In this document: positions 24,357 through 37,063 of the stretch, in pieces
How positions within the stretch are numbered: the first letter of the stretch is position 1
How the letters are laid out: each line of letters opens with the position of its first letter
NCBI GenBank assembly: GCA_022376465.1
Contig: JACDTU010000001.1
Coordinates: 1,364,001 to 1,428,000 of the forward strand
Direction of reading: 5' to 3'
Length of the DNA stretch: 64,000 nucleotides
Source of the DNA: Cubamyces lactineus
Lineage: Eukaryota; Basidiomycota; Agaricomycetes; Polyporales; Polyporaceae
Notes under the pieces: generated by a model
Seen by the model: only the letters and a program-made list of their open reading frames with translations
Databases searched by the model: none
What the model was told of the DNA's origin: nothing
Position numbers and translations under genes: made by a program

Positions 24357-24828
24357 CTACCGTCCAGTTGCACGGCCGATCTCGACATCTTGTTCGGCGT
24401 TGGATATTCCAGACTCGTCGAAGAACTGATCCAATTCACGCTCTTGCTTGTAAGCATCAACCTTCTTCCCGCGAGTGCGACCCTGGACATCTCTCTCCTG
24501 CTGGGTGGTGCTGGATAACAGGTCGTCAACCTCACCTGTGGGAAGTATGAGCTACAAACACGCAAATAGAGCTCGCTAGTAAGTCTGTACCTCTGGGGAT
24601 CTGACCAGTTTTCTCAGAGAAGTCTGCTTCGTCGTCCTCGGCGCGGTAGTTGCGATTGGTGGGCTGGTTGTCCGCACCACGGGCGGCGATTGGCTGGATG
24701 TCTGGGTTGGTAGATTCGTCGAACGGCGCATTGTCAGGGCGAGCGTCGGCCTGAGGGTTGTAGGTCAAGCCGTCGACCTTGCGGTCGGCAGGCGGCATGT
24801 TGTAGGGTCCGCGCGACTGGTTCACCAT
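24357..24828 (-). CDS. Small hydrophilic protein of unknown function
   Basis: Exons in reading order are 24828..24591 and 24535..24357 (138 aa), joined in phase by a GT-AG intron of 55 nt. I do not recognise the family. The protein is strongly hydrophilic, rich in Asn, Asp, Gln and Arg, without a signal peptide, membrane helix or Cys. The N-terminal half (PYNMPPADRKVDGLTYNP) reads as disordered. The C-terminal half, from about residue 80, is a charged helix-prone segment ending in EIGRATGR. The clean intron and start context support a real gene. It is divergent from the tRNA-Arg/RAE1 block. Confidence 0.7.
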
Positions 24829-25276
24829 GATGTGGAAGCGTAGGGCGGAAGGTGTTGGTTGTCGTGGTAAGTGGTTGAATAGGTGCGGATCGTCCTGAAC
24901 TCGCGAAGGTTATATACGTTCTGCAGCCAGCTCCTTTATCTTTCACATGGATTTGAACTCGACGTCACTTTGGGTCGGATCGTCGCGGGTCATACTACAC
25001 CTACCGTTTACAGTAACTCACTTGCTATAAATGACCACCGCCGCTGCCACAGGCCACTCCTACAAGTGAAGAGCAGCAGTGAACGCAGAATGACGTACTG
25101 TTCCGTAAACTGTAACTGTACCTGTAGGCATGCGAGCTCTGTCTGCAAACATCGCAACATTCACAGGGCTCGCTCGACAATACTGTCAATGTAGCATGGG
25201 TAGAGTCTAGACAGTTGCATGTACTTCTTATCGTCCCCTGACGGATTGTCAATAGGCAAAGAGGTACCTTCATAAC
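24829..25276. other. Intergenic upstream of tRNA-Arg
   Basis: 448 nt. Promoter side of the 138-aa gene. Nothing else seen. Confidence 0.5.
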
Positions 25277-25364
25277 GGCCGACTGGCCTAATGGTTAAGG
25301 CGTCAGTTTCCGGTCAGGAATCTTGAATAGCTGAAGATTCTGGGTTCGAATCCCAGGTTGGTCG
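25277..25364 (+). tRNA. tRNA-Arg (anticodon CCG) with a 15-nt intron
   Basis: The 88-nt gene folds as a class I tRNA of 73 nt once an intron is removed. The acceptor GGCCGAC pairs with GTTGGTC, with two G-U pairs; discriminator is G. The D arm is GCC-TAATGGTTAA-GGC. The anticodon stem TCAGT pairs with GCTGA, and the loop TTCCGG/A places CCG at 34-36. The T arm is CTGGG-TTCGAAT-CCCAG. The intron occupies 25323-25337, in the canonical place between positions 37 and 38. A T5 run right after the gene (25366-25370) is the Pol III terminator. Confidence 0.92.
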
Positions 25365-25695
25365 CTTTTTGTCCTCCTTTGACCTTTTTCATGCCCGTCA
25401 GACTTGCTATGACATCCCCCTATACAGGTTCGAGTTCCAGATCGACTTGTATCCTATGTTTACTTTGTGTTGATGGCGGTAAGACGCATAGAGAAACTTA
25501 CCAGCGGGATCTTGCGTGACGCAACCCACCTGCCTAATGGAGGAGGCAGTCACACGCTGTGGCCAGTGAACTGAACGCCGCCGCTGTGGTCGGAAGTTGA
25601 GCCCACGACCTTACTCTCTTTTGCCCCCCACTTCGCCTCGCGTCATCCTTCCCAGTGAACCGCTACGCGCATCTTGCTGAGCCGTTGCGAGGAAC
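25365..25695. other. Intergenic tRNA-Arg / RAE1
   Basis: 331 nt holding the Pol III terminator and the RAE1 promoter. A T-loop-like string near 25428 is not part of a foldable tRNA. Confidence 0.5.
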
Positions 25696-27200
25696 ATGTC
25701 TTTCTTCTCGGCGTCGACGTCGAACACCCTCGTAAACAACGCGGCGGGAGACAAAGATATCGAAGTTGCGGATCCCCCAACCGACTCTATCTCCTCGCTC
25801 GCTTTCTCTCCGACCGCTGATTACCTCGCCGTTGGCTCGTGGGATAACAATGTGCGTACTCTTACTGAAGTGAGACGCGTCTGAGAGCGAAGAACGCTGA
25901 GTCGCGGTGGGTGTGGCTAGGTCCGGATATACGAGGTAGGCGCGAATGGGCAGACGCAAGGCAAGGCAATGTACGGACACCAAGGCCCCGTACTAAACGT
26001 ATGCTGGAACAAAGTGCGTGCAGCATATCTAGTTACTTTACCTCTCTACTTATCGTCGTTTGTCATCGTGCTATGCGTGTAATGTAGGACGGTTCCAAGA
26101 TTCTGTCCGGTGGTGCAGACAACGCGGGACGTATGTTCGACGTGACGACTGGCCAGTCATCTCAAGTCGCGCAGCATGACGCGCCGATTCGCGTCGTGCG
26201 GTGGATCGAGTCGCCTCAGGGTGGCGTCCTCGCCACTGGTAGCTGGGACAAAACCATCAAAGTCGGTGACTGAGTTCGTGTTCCACCACGTACACCGTCT
26301 TACTCACCGATATGGCTGCAGTACTGGGACTTGCGCACACCCAACCCTGTATCGACAGTGCAGCTCCCCGAACGCTGTTACACGATGGACGTTGTATACC
26401 CCCTGATGGTCGTCGGCACGGCTGAGCGTCACATCCTAGTGTTCAACCTCGCCAATCCGACCACGCCCTTCAAGGTGTGTCAATGCTGAGGCAATTCTCT
26501 GCGCGCGGTCTAGCAAGCTTACCACGGTCCTCGTCGCAGACTCTCGTATCTCCTCTGAAATGGCAAACTCGAGTAGTATCCTGTTTCCCCTCGGCAAACG
26601 GGTTCGCAGTGGGTAGTATCGAAGGTCGTGTTGCCATCCAGTGCGTCTCCACTTTCTCTCTTCTGTATCACACGCTCAACAACCCTCGATAAACTGCAGA
26701 TACGTAGAAGAAAAGGATGCCTCGTAAGCTGAACCTGCTACCCACACATGTTCATGTTCTGACCTGCCCGTCCCTTTGTAGCAACAACTTCTCGTTCAAG
26801 TGCCACCGTCGCGACCAGATGCCCGCTAGCAAAGACCAATCTCTGGTCTACGCTGTCAACGACATCTCCTTCCACCCCGTGCACGGCACCTTCTCCACGT
26901 GCGGGTCCGACGGGACCATCAACTTCTGGGACAAGGACGCCCGCACGCGTCTCAAGTGTACGTCTCCCTTGTCTTCATCCCAATCCTGAGCTGAGCTGAC
27001 TGCTTGCCACACTAGCCTTCGAGCAAGCGCCCGGCCCGGTGCCCTGCACGACGTTCAACCGCTCGGGGACGATCTTCGCGTACGCGGTCTCGTACGATTG
27101 GTCCAAGGGCCACTCGGGCATGACGCCCGGCCACCCCAACAAGCTCATGCTGCACGCGTGCAAGGACGAGGAGGTCAAGCGCAAGCCCGCCAAGCGGTGA
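25696..27200 (+). CDS. RAE1: mRNA export factor Rae1/Gle2, WD40 protein
   Basis: Seven-bladed WD40 nucleoporin that binds the Nup98 GLEBS motif and mRNA-export factors, with a mitotic role in many species. Exons are 25696..25851, 25921..26013, 26088..26261, 26322..26474, 26540..26640, 26700..26723, 26782..26957 and 27016..27200 (353 aa, the usual Rae1 length). Blades are visible as [95 protein letters not shown] and [28 protein letters not shown] and the final [23 protein letters not shown] are Rae1 signatures. Exon 6 is only 24 nt and carries YVEEKDA. Confidence 0.95.
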
Positions 27201-28090
27201 GGCCCGGTGAGGGGGGACCGTTGAAGACGAGGGGAGCACCCCCAATCCCACTTCTGAAGTGCGAGTGCAACCCCGGGATGGAAAAGCGGTCAGTTGCCTG
27301 CCGTCGCTCGGTCGAGTCGGGAGTCGGGGCAGGCGGGGCGTGGAAGGACGGGACAGCCCATGGGCCGTAGTCGGCGTGCGGTGGGTATCGTGCGCGCGTA
27401 GAGAGAGGAGAGCAAGGATGAAGAGGGAAGAGGGCCGTGTTGTGTTTATCGCTTGTAATCACTTACATCTTGCCTGCGCTGTCTTTCCCTACCCTGACAG
27501 AAACATGCCGTCGTGTGTACAGTGCTGTGCGTGTCGTTCTGTTGGTTCTTCGTCGCTATGCCGTCATTTCGCCATGAAATCCCGTCGCGCGAAAGTTTGA
27601 TTTGGATGTGTACGCCACACCGCCGACCGCCGACATGTACAGGACGGACATCGATCGCGATACAACTACTGCAATCAATAGCGGCACCAACCGCAGTCAT
27701 ACGTTTAGTGACAGAGACAACAGACACAATCAGTCAAGCCCTCTCGAGCCAAAGGAAGATCCTCGTCAAAGCAGAACATGCATTAGATGCCGGTATACAA
27801 CGACTCTCGACAGCAACAATACGTAGCAGCAGCCGCAACGCTCGCTCGCTAGCTAATTAGATCACAGGCCCCTACTACAAGTATCTATGGCGACCCTCCC
27901 GGCAGCCCACTAGGCGGGACCCCGGGGGCCCGAGTGCAGTGTTAAGTAGTAATGTACATTTGGTGGTGAGTCGTGGTGATGGTTAGTAGTAGTAGGTCGT
28001 CAGGTTAAACATCCATAAAATGCAAGGAAAACAAAGTCTCGTGCGGGAATCCGAGGGGAGAGCAATGAGAAATGGCCAGGAAGGGAGAGC
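27201..28090. other. Intergenic, convergent 3' ends
   Basis: 890 nt between the RAE1 and ERG3 stops. Contains a GC-rich patch with short inverted repeats near 27890-27935 that may mark 3'-end formation. No gene. Confidence 0.5.
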
Positions 28091-29286
28091 TCATTGCTCC
28101 TTGCCGAGTGCGACCTTGGCCTTCTTCGCCTCTGCGGCCTTGACCTCCAACAGAGGGTCCAACTCGGATTGTGGCTGGCGATACGAGTCGCCCATACGAT
28201 CTGCCCAAGTGAAGTACTATAACTAGGAGTCAAAACGCCGCAAGAAGCAGTAATAATGTGAACGGAACGTACCTGACCGTAGTTCACGGTGAAGTAGATG
28301 TGGTGCAGCGTATGGTGAGCAGGGCCGTTGATGACCTTCTCCAGCGGGTGGCCAGTGATCATGTCAGAGTCGTGGATGAGGATCGTCCAGAAGTTGACGA
28401 AGATGAAGAGGCCGAGATAGAGCTTCCGGTGGAGAGGGAAGAGGTAGATGAAGAGGTGATAGGGGACGGATTGTGCGTAACCGTCAAGAGGGTGGAACGC
28501 ATGCGATGCGAAGGGCGTGGGGACTGCAACACGTTGGTCAGTACCCGCTTTGACGAGGATCTCAAGAGCAAGGACTTACTGATCCACTTGTGGTGCGGCT
28601 TGTGCAGCCACTTGTAGCAAATGGGGTGGTGCTCCCACCGGTGAATCCAGTAGATGCAGTAATCTGTGAAGACCAGGAAGCTAACGTGCCTGTTAGCCTC
28701 AAGCGAGTAATGTCATGAAGTGTACGACTCACAAGAATATTGAGAAGAAGAAATAGCCCCAGCCGTAATCTTCCACGTTGTCGTACAGCTTCGAGTATCC
28801 TCGAATCTCTCCCATGAACCACGGCAGAGTGAGGAGGATCATGAGAGGGAACGCCTTCAAGCTAGACTGAATCTCCAGCTTGATCTGGTTTTTAAGGAAG
28901 CGAGGATGCTTCATCATCTCATGGTTGAAGATGTACTTGTAGGAGAGGTAGGCGAAGAGGAAGTAGAGGACATGGATGCCGACAAGAGTGAGCGTAAAGA
29001 CGGAGATGATCTGTCGGGGCAAGTAGTCCCGCGGCCAGGCCGAGGCAACGGTCTCGGAAGCGACGAGGGGTGAGGTAAGCAGCTCGTCTGGGAGCGGAGG
29101 ATGGGGTATGTGTGAGATGAGCTGAGACCAGGCGGAAGAGTGTGAGGAGACGACAGGGACGTGAGAAGAGGTATTGTATAGGCCGGCCGCATTCGAACTG
29201 GCAGTCGTGAACGCTGAGACCGGGAGAAGACGAGCCCACGCCCGGTCGAGAATGAGGTCGTCGGCGACGTGGAGGATGATGTCCAT
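28091..29286 (-). CDS. ERG3: C-5 sterol desaturase
   Basis: ER membrane di-iron desaturase that introduces the C5-C6 double bond of ergosterol. Exons in reading order are 29286..28733, 28680..28580, 28523..28273 and 28216..28091 (343 aa). The fatty-acid hydroxylase His boxes are HRWEHH (about 198-203), HKPHH (about 211-215) and HTLHH near the C-terminus, with [10 protein letters not shown] in between, as in Erg3. Membrane helices precede the first box ([22 protein letters not shown]) and follow the second. The tail ends in a Lys-rich ER-type segment. The start at 29286 was chosen because upstream in-frame sequence is Arg/Ser/Pro-rich and unlike the family. The gene also belongs to the isoprenoid set of this window. 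Confidence 0.93.
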
Positions 29287-30641
29287 GGCGGTGGGGGGTG
29301 GCGAGGGCGGCCGCGCAGGACTTTTGGATGGCGGCGAGGGGGAACAGGAGCCGCACGAAATCTGGTAAGCCGGCGAGGACGGGCAGCAGCGGTAGGTCGA
29401 GCTGCGAGGTTTATATTCCAAGCGCGCACCTCCAAAGTCGTCCCACCTCGCTCAATTTTGACACATGCCTCCCGCCCATGTGATCAGATCCCATCTCCCC
29501 TCATCTAATCTTATCTCGGCTCCGCCCCCCACCGCAGTTTCCCCGCCAGGCTCATTCCACTCACGCATCCCCGTCTTCCGACCCATCCGAGAGCTTTCCA
29601 ACTGCCAAACTTCTCTGTTGAACAGCAACATTCGCCGTGCACCCCGGGGCCCAACGCACAGGATTGTCCCTGAGGATTGCCATGTCCAGCGGTCGAGGAG
29701 GGGCGCAACCAGCCACCCCCGCGTCTATCCCGAAGGTCTGGTTGCGGCCGGACTGGCCGACCCCCGTACTCTATTCAGCTCACGTCAGATCACGAATTGT
29801 TGCTTGGGCCGTTGTACTGTACGAACCACCCCATCGTACGACCTCTTGCTATTGTTGGCACCTCCATCGTGCTCCAGGCGCGGTTTGCAGGGTGGCCTTC
29901 GAACACCGAGCGCTGTCGTTCGGTCTCGTCGCGATCAGAGAAGCTTTCCTAGAGTGCACTCGAGCGGGCTCGTCTTCGCTATCTGTCTTTGTTCTATCAC
30001 CGCGTTGTACCGCCCTGATCGTCGACGAAGCACAGGTCGCACAGTGAGGAGTCAAGACGAGTAGAAAAGCAAGGATGTGGGGGACATGTGAGGAGCGTTG
30101 CGCACACGAGGCGCGAAGAGTTCATCTGCAGTCAGCTAGCGCTACGTCATGCGCCATAGCGGCGCGCTATCCAGCGCCACCCCTATCCTCAACGTCTTCT
30201 TGCTGACTACTCGCTGCACAGCTCCTGCCCGGTGTCCAGGATGCAATTCATTTAGGTCATTTACCATCCGCTTGGCATGAGAGCGCATCTACCGATTGCG
30301 ACAAAGGCAGGACTCCTGATCACAGCTTCGCGATAGATGATGCCTTGCGCCCGTTCATCCAACCGCTGGGCTGGTACGCTCGCTAGGCCTATGAGCGGCG
30401 CATACGTATGGCGGGGACCCGGCGGCACGCAACACGCAAAAATTTACCAGTAATAACCACCGGTGTGCTTCGAGAATCTTAGCGTACATGCCCTTGCCAG
30501 CCAATCTGCCTCACCGGTCGACCGTCGACCTGATGATGTACACTTGAAACGCCCCTTCCCCCGTCATGTCTGAAGCGTCAAGCCTCAGGCCCGAGACCTA
30601 ATCCTGGTACCGTTCCAAGCACAAACTCGGACATCCGCAGA
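29287..30641. other. Intergenic region between ERG3 and the peptidase gene
   Basis: 1.35 kb with one weak ORF candidate (29682-30047, listed separately). No repeat or known family elsewhere. Confidence 0.4.
29682..30047 (+). CDS. Uncertain small ORF divergent from ERG3
   Basis: An ATG in good context (GCCATGT) opens 121 codons. The first 30 residues (ASIPKVWLRPDWPTPVLYS) look like protein, and a short hydrophobic stretch follows. A parallel frame over 29780-29885 also reads like a hydrophobic segment, so a short intron or frame switch may exist. I recognise no family. The coding status is doubtful. Confidence 0.2.
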   Translation: MSSGRGGAQPATPASIPKVWLRPDWPTPVLYSAHVRSRIVAWAVVLYEPPHRTTSCYCWHLHRAPGAVCRVAFEHRALSFGLVAIREAFLECTRAGSSSLSVFVLSPRCTALIVDEAQVAQ

Positions 30642-32718
<2,077 letters not shown>

Positions 32719-32899
32719 GTCCCTCGTGCTCAATTATAGCAACCGTCCTCGTATCCGTGTGCATCCAATCGATTCCCTCCCGTTACACGCTCGTCTTTCC
32801 TCCCTTCTGCAAAACGCGATGAATATGTTACCGGGAGACCAATCGATTACCGGGCGGATCTTGATGTAGCCAGGAGATGAGGTAAAAAGACAAAACATA

Positions 32900-33007
32900 T
32901 GACGAGAGTGGGATTCGAACCCACGCCCTTTCGGACCAGATGTCAAGTGACGCCTGAAATCAGGCAGTACCTTAGTCTGGCGCCTTAGACCGCTCGGCCA
33001 TCTCGCC
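32900..33007 (-). tRNA. tRNA-Leu (anticodon AAG) with a 28-nt intron
   Basis: On the minus strand the acceptor GGCGAGA pairs with TCTCGTC, discriminator A. The D arm is GCC...GGC. The anticodon stem CCAGA pairs with TCTGG, and the loop CTAAGG/A gives AAG at 34-36. A long variable segment (TCCGAAAGGGC) and T arm GTGGG-TTCGAAT-CCCAC fit a class II leucine tRNA of 80 nt after splicing. The 28-nt intron sits between positions 37 and 38. A T-rich Pol III terminator follows on the minus strand (near 32885-32890). It lies in the 396-nt gap between the peptidase start and the esterase stop. Confidence 0.92.
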
Positions 33008-33114
33008 ATGAGTAAGTAGTGCACAGTATTGTCTATGAGCAATTGGCTATTATCCTGCCTCCCCATGATCCTGCACGTCCTGAGCTGACGTCTAGTATCA
33101 ATATTAATACCCCT

Positions 33115-34756
33115 TCAAGCAATCCCGAGGAACTGCAGGTATTGCTGCTCAAACAGAGGCATGGTGTGACCGACGCCCTGTGCGAGGATGGCCTGGAACA
33201 TAGGACCGAACGTCGCGTTCGAATACCCGGCGGGCAGGTACGGCTCGGACGCGTTTGAGATCGGCGTGCTCAAGTAACCTAGTACGGTCGTCCACTGCTT
33301 GACCTCCTCGAAGAAGTTCTGAGGGTATAGTGTGGTATCACTGCGAGAGGTCATCTTGTTCAGTCCTGAGAGTGCAGGTACAGATGACGAAGGGCGTACG
33401 CAGTTCCGTGCCAGACTTGCATCTTAGGGCGATTGCCAGTATAGCCGGGGTACGCATCATAGACTCTCCGGGCCTAACATGCATTGACAGTCAATCTATA
33501 CAATCGTAAAAAATCGTAGACTCTCTACACACCCATTCCTGGCCAGTCAGTATGAGCTGGCCCTCAGAGCACTGCGAGTTCCAGCTATCGTCAGGCTGGC
33601 CAGGGACAGCAAAGCATCCAAATGCAACGCCGGAGTCGATAATACCCGCCTTGAAGATGTCGGGGTAAGCACCAGCAAGGACACTGGTCATCATCGCGCC
33701 CGAGGAAGTGCCAACGGCGAAGACGCGGTCAGGGTCGACACCCCAGTTTGCGATCGCGTAGCGCGCGGCCGATACGATCCCGAAGGAGTCGCTGCCGCCG
33801 TTGTGCGTGAGTGTCTCATCGGAGGAAACGTCCCAGCAGGTACCAGAGTGAGGCTAGAGCGACAAGAAGGGTCAAACCTTGCCTCATTGAAGCGCAGGGC
33901 AAAGTGGCCAGGAAGCACTTACAGAGTTTGGGTAGAGCACGACGTAGCCGAACGTCTAAGCAAGCTGAGCAAATTTCGAGCCCATGTAGTACGCTTGAGC
34001 GGTACCAGAGCAGTCTAATAATCAATCAGGGACGCTTTCAGTTCCCATTACTAGAACGACGTTTGAGCGTAGTGGCTTGCAGTGACTTGCGACGATCAAA
34101 GCAGGCTTCGACGCGACCCGCGCAGGCTTGTATACGAACATGCCGATGTTGTTCGGGTTGTCACCAAAGTTCGCGATTTGGTGGAGTGTGGAAGCGGGAA
34201 TAGAGCTAAGACCAGTCGGAGCGGTACTCGTGGGATTGCTGCTTGTCGGTGAAGTCGGGACTGATGTAGGCGGAGGAGTGGTAGAAGTGTTAGGGAGACA
34301 TTGGGAGAAGTAGTCGTTCAGTACTACACAGGTCGTTCCGGCCACTGTGAATGGTGAACGTGTATCAATATTCGCGGCCCAAGGTGATGGCTATTTGACC
34401 GACTGACCACAGATAGTAGGGCCAGTGTAGTTAATACCGCCGCATTGGCCCCATTCTGCAGCCTGGCCAGCAGCCAGGCCGCATGTCGTGATCCACCGAG
34501 GAGATCGATGCCTGAAGAGTATTCTGAGTATCAACAGGACATAGAACCGAGCTAAATACCTGGCCGTACAGGAGGGTCGCCGGTACGCAAACGCATGGAC
34601 GAGATGAGTAGCTCCGATCCGGTCACACGCTGGCTGCCTCGTCTTGATATGATAACAGAAGGCCTGTAGTAGATTCACCCGCGAAAGCCCCGCCAGGAGG
34701 GAGATGAGAGCCGTCGTTTTGCCAGCGCAGCAGCGCATGCTTGGCAAGTTGATCAT
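33115..34756 (-). pseudogene. CBM1-linked CE1 acetyl xylan / feruloyl esterase with one in-frame stop
   Basis: Secreted hemicellulose esterase. Model in reading order: 34756..34679, 34462..34408, 34344..34081, 34014..33923, 33853..33533, 33473..33400, 33340..33115 (370 codons). The order is a leader ending LISLLAGLS, then a fungal cellulose-binding module (AEWGQCGGINYTGPTIC..CL), a Thr/Ser/Pro linker, and the esterase with HYCSGTAQAYYMG, nucleophile GTSSGAMM, WHGTAD and His in GVGHTMPLFE. Codon 152, TAG (33956-33958), interrupts FAQLA*TFGYVVLYPN, where relatives have an acidic residue. No alternative splice avoids it. The intron between 34081 and 34014 uses a GC donor. Exon 1 and its 216-nt intron are the least certain part. 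Apart from the stop, the frame is intact, so inactivation would be recent. Confidence 0.8.
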
Positions 34757-35378
34757 GCGTGTAGAACCATTTCTGCCATGGTGAGCAGGTTAGGATGATA
34801 CAAACAGCGTGTATACAGCACATGAACGAGAAGTATTGGCAGAGAAGCCATAGCGGCGAAACAGTCGCGTCCGCAATTTGCCCGAAGCAGTTCTCAATAT
34901 TAAAGCCAAGCAAGACTTCCAGATATTATGTCCCGTGTATCCTTACATGATTCTCGAAGCTCTGAGATCTAGGAACAGGCCCACCTTCGGAATCGCAACC
35001 CGTTTGTTCCCCTAGGCCGGGCGCGTAGGCATCCTGGCATCCTGCTAGTGATTTTTGTTCGGAGACAGTAGATGTCAGTCAAGATGATCTGAGTAGAGGA
35101 TGGGCTTGTTCTGGTCGGATGGCCCTGTGGTGGTCAGAGAGAGAAAAGCTGAAGCGGTGCAAGCGCGAAAGGATTGATCTCGTGCACCCAAAGCGGAAGT
35201 TGGCTTGCCTTTTGTGGCGGAGAGAAAGGAGATGATGTCACCGTGGACTCTGCCACGGTAGAGTTGTGTGCGTTGATTGGAGAACCAAGAACGCGCAGGA
35301 CGTCAGAAAGCGTATATATACCCCACTGTCCAGTACCCAGACGAACACACAACAAAGCTCTGCTCCACGCCGACCATC
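34757..35378. other. Divergent promoter region esterase / PMI
   Basis: 622 nt between divergent starts. It holds the PMI TATA box (listed separately). No gene. Confidence 0.5.
35313..35320 (+). promoter_or_regulatory. TATA box of PMI
   Basis: TATATATA ends 58 nt before the ATG at 35379. It is the only strong TATA element in the gap. Confidence 0.5.
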
Positions 35379-36865
35379 ATGTCCGCCCACAAGAACCTCA
35401 TCCGTCTCAAAGCCGCTACACAAGAGTATGATTGGGGAAAGTCGGGCAGCACTTCGCTTGCGGGGCGGTTGGGGAAGAATGCAATCGGTCATGGCTTCCA
35501 GATAGATGAGAGCAAGTCATACGCAGAGGCGAGTGAACGCGTCAAACAAGCATTGCACACGGGACTAACCCATGGGTAGATATGGATGGGCACTCATCCT
35601 AACGGTCCTGCGCATCTCTTCGATGACCCTTCCACCTCTCTTCTCTCGCTCATTTCCTCAGACCCTACCTTCTACCTTGGCGAGGCTCTTCGTAAATGGC
35701 CATCTACCGTGCACATCCCGTACCTCTTCAAAGTGCTCTCAATCAAAAAGGCGCTCCCCCTCCAGGCTCACCCCGACAAAGGCCTTGCCGAGCAGCTGCA
35801 GTTGAAGGACCCCTCCAATTTCGTTGACCCGAACCACAAGCCAGAGATCGCTGTAGCAATTGGGGAGCCATTGAAGGCCACGGGTGCGGGGACAGAAGAT
35901 GGCTACGTTCATGTTGGGGACGAGGACACCGCCTTCACCGGGTTCGTGGGTTTCCGCCCGCTGGAGGACATCAAAGTCTCTTTGCAGAAGGTGCCCGAGC
36001 TCGCGCATGCTATCGGCGACGCCATGCTTGTTGCATCCTTTACACAAAATCCTTCCACTGACACCCTCAAGCGAGTTTACGGTACGCTCCTGCGACGTGG
36101 TGTCGAAGCTCGTGACGAGGTCGCGGCCGCGATCTCGAAGCTTGAGCAGCGCATCAGAAAGGGAGGCAGCCTCGGTGTGCCTGATGGCGACGAGCTCGCG
36201 CGACTAGTCCTCAAGGTCAACGCCCAGTACCCCGGAGATGCTGGGGTGCTTGCTACGGCCTTCTTCATGAACTTTGCGAAACTCAAGAAGGGCGAGGGCA
36301 TTTATATCGGGGCGGACGAAGTACACGCCTACCTAGAAGGAGGTGAGCTAACGTCCATATCTATCTACAGCACGCAAGACGTTCTGCTTGACTCATCGTG
36401 TTGGCAGATATCATCGAGTGTATGGCTATCTCTGACAACGTGGTAAACGCCGCTTTCGACGCGCCAGAGTCGCTCGCGTCGCAGGTCAAGACCTTCGTTG
36501 AGATGCTCACCTACACTGCTCGCCCCGTATCACACTGGGCCCTTCCGCGCGAGGCATACCCGCACTCCTGCGAGGGACGCACGTCAAAATACGACCCGCC
36601 CATGGAGGAGTTTGTCGTCCTGGGCACTATGCTCGATAGCAAGAGCGCGAAGGAAGAGCGCCTGGGCGCGGTCAAAGGCCCCACGATCGGTATTGTGACG
36701 AAAGGCAAGGCGAGGCTGACCGTCAGCCGAGGCCACGAGCAGCTGGAGTTGGACGAGGGAGGCGTCGTGTTCATACCGCCTGGAAACGACATCCACGTCG
36801 AATTGCTGGAGGGACGAGGCGCAGAAGGGGCGGGAGAAGTGTGGTGGTCGTGTTTCGGAGCGTGA
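35379..36865 (+). CDS. PMI40: Mannose-6-phosphate isomerase, type I
   Basis: Zinc enzyme interconverting fructose-6-P and mannose-6-P, feeding GDP-mannose for glycosylation and wall mannans, including dolichol-linked sugars. Exons are 35379..35528, 35580..36342 and 36408..36865 (456 aa). The start segment is LIRLKAATQEYDWGK. Zinc-site segments are LPLQAHPDKGLAE, HKPEIAVAI and IYIGADEVHAYLEGD, with DIIECMAISDNVVNA after the last junction, all type I PMI hallmarks. The C-terminus carries the cupin strand pattern (GPTIGIVTKGKARL, GGVVFIPPG). Intron 1 (35529..35579) begins GCGAGT, so it is a GC-AG intron; splicing there gives the conserved YAEIWMGTHPNGP. Confidence 0.95.
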
Positions 36866-37063
36866 GGGAAAGGAACCTACACCGCGCGCTGTATCCCACT
36901 GTACGACATCGGGTCATGTAGCATAGTCGCGCACATATATCACTAGCATATACTTCAAGCATCCACCGTTAGAATACACGCATCCGCTACGCACGTACAA
37001 CTCGACTCTAGCTTGCTGAACAGATGTCACAAACATCGCACACGCCTTCGCAGGGCCCACGCC

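Noticed and set aside
25410..25460. Second T-loop-like string downstream of tRNA-Arg
   Set aside because: No acceptor or anticodon arm can be drawn; probably chance or a decayed tRNA piece.
33923..34014. Splicing around the TAG of the esterase with a 40-nt intron ending at the CTTAG
   Set aside because: It would shift the frame and remove conserved residues YYMGSKFAQLA.
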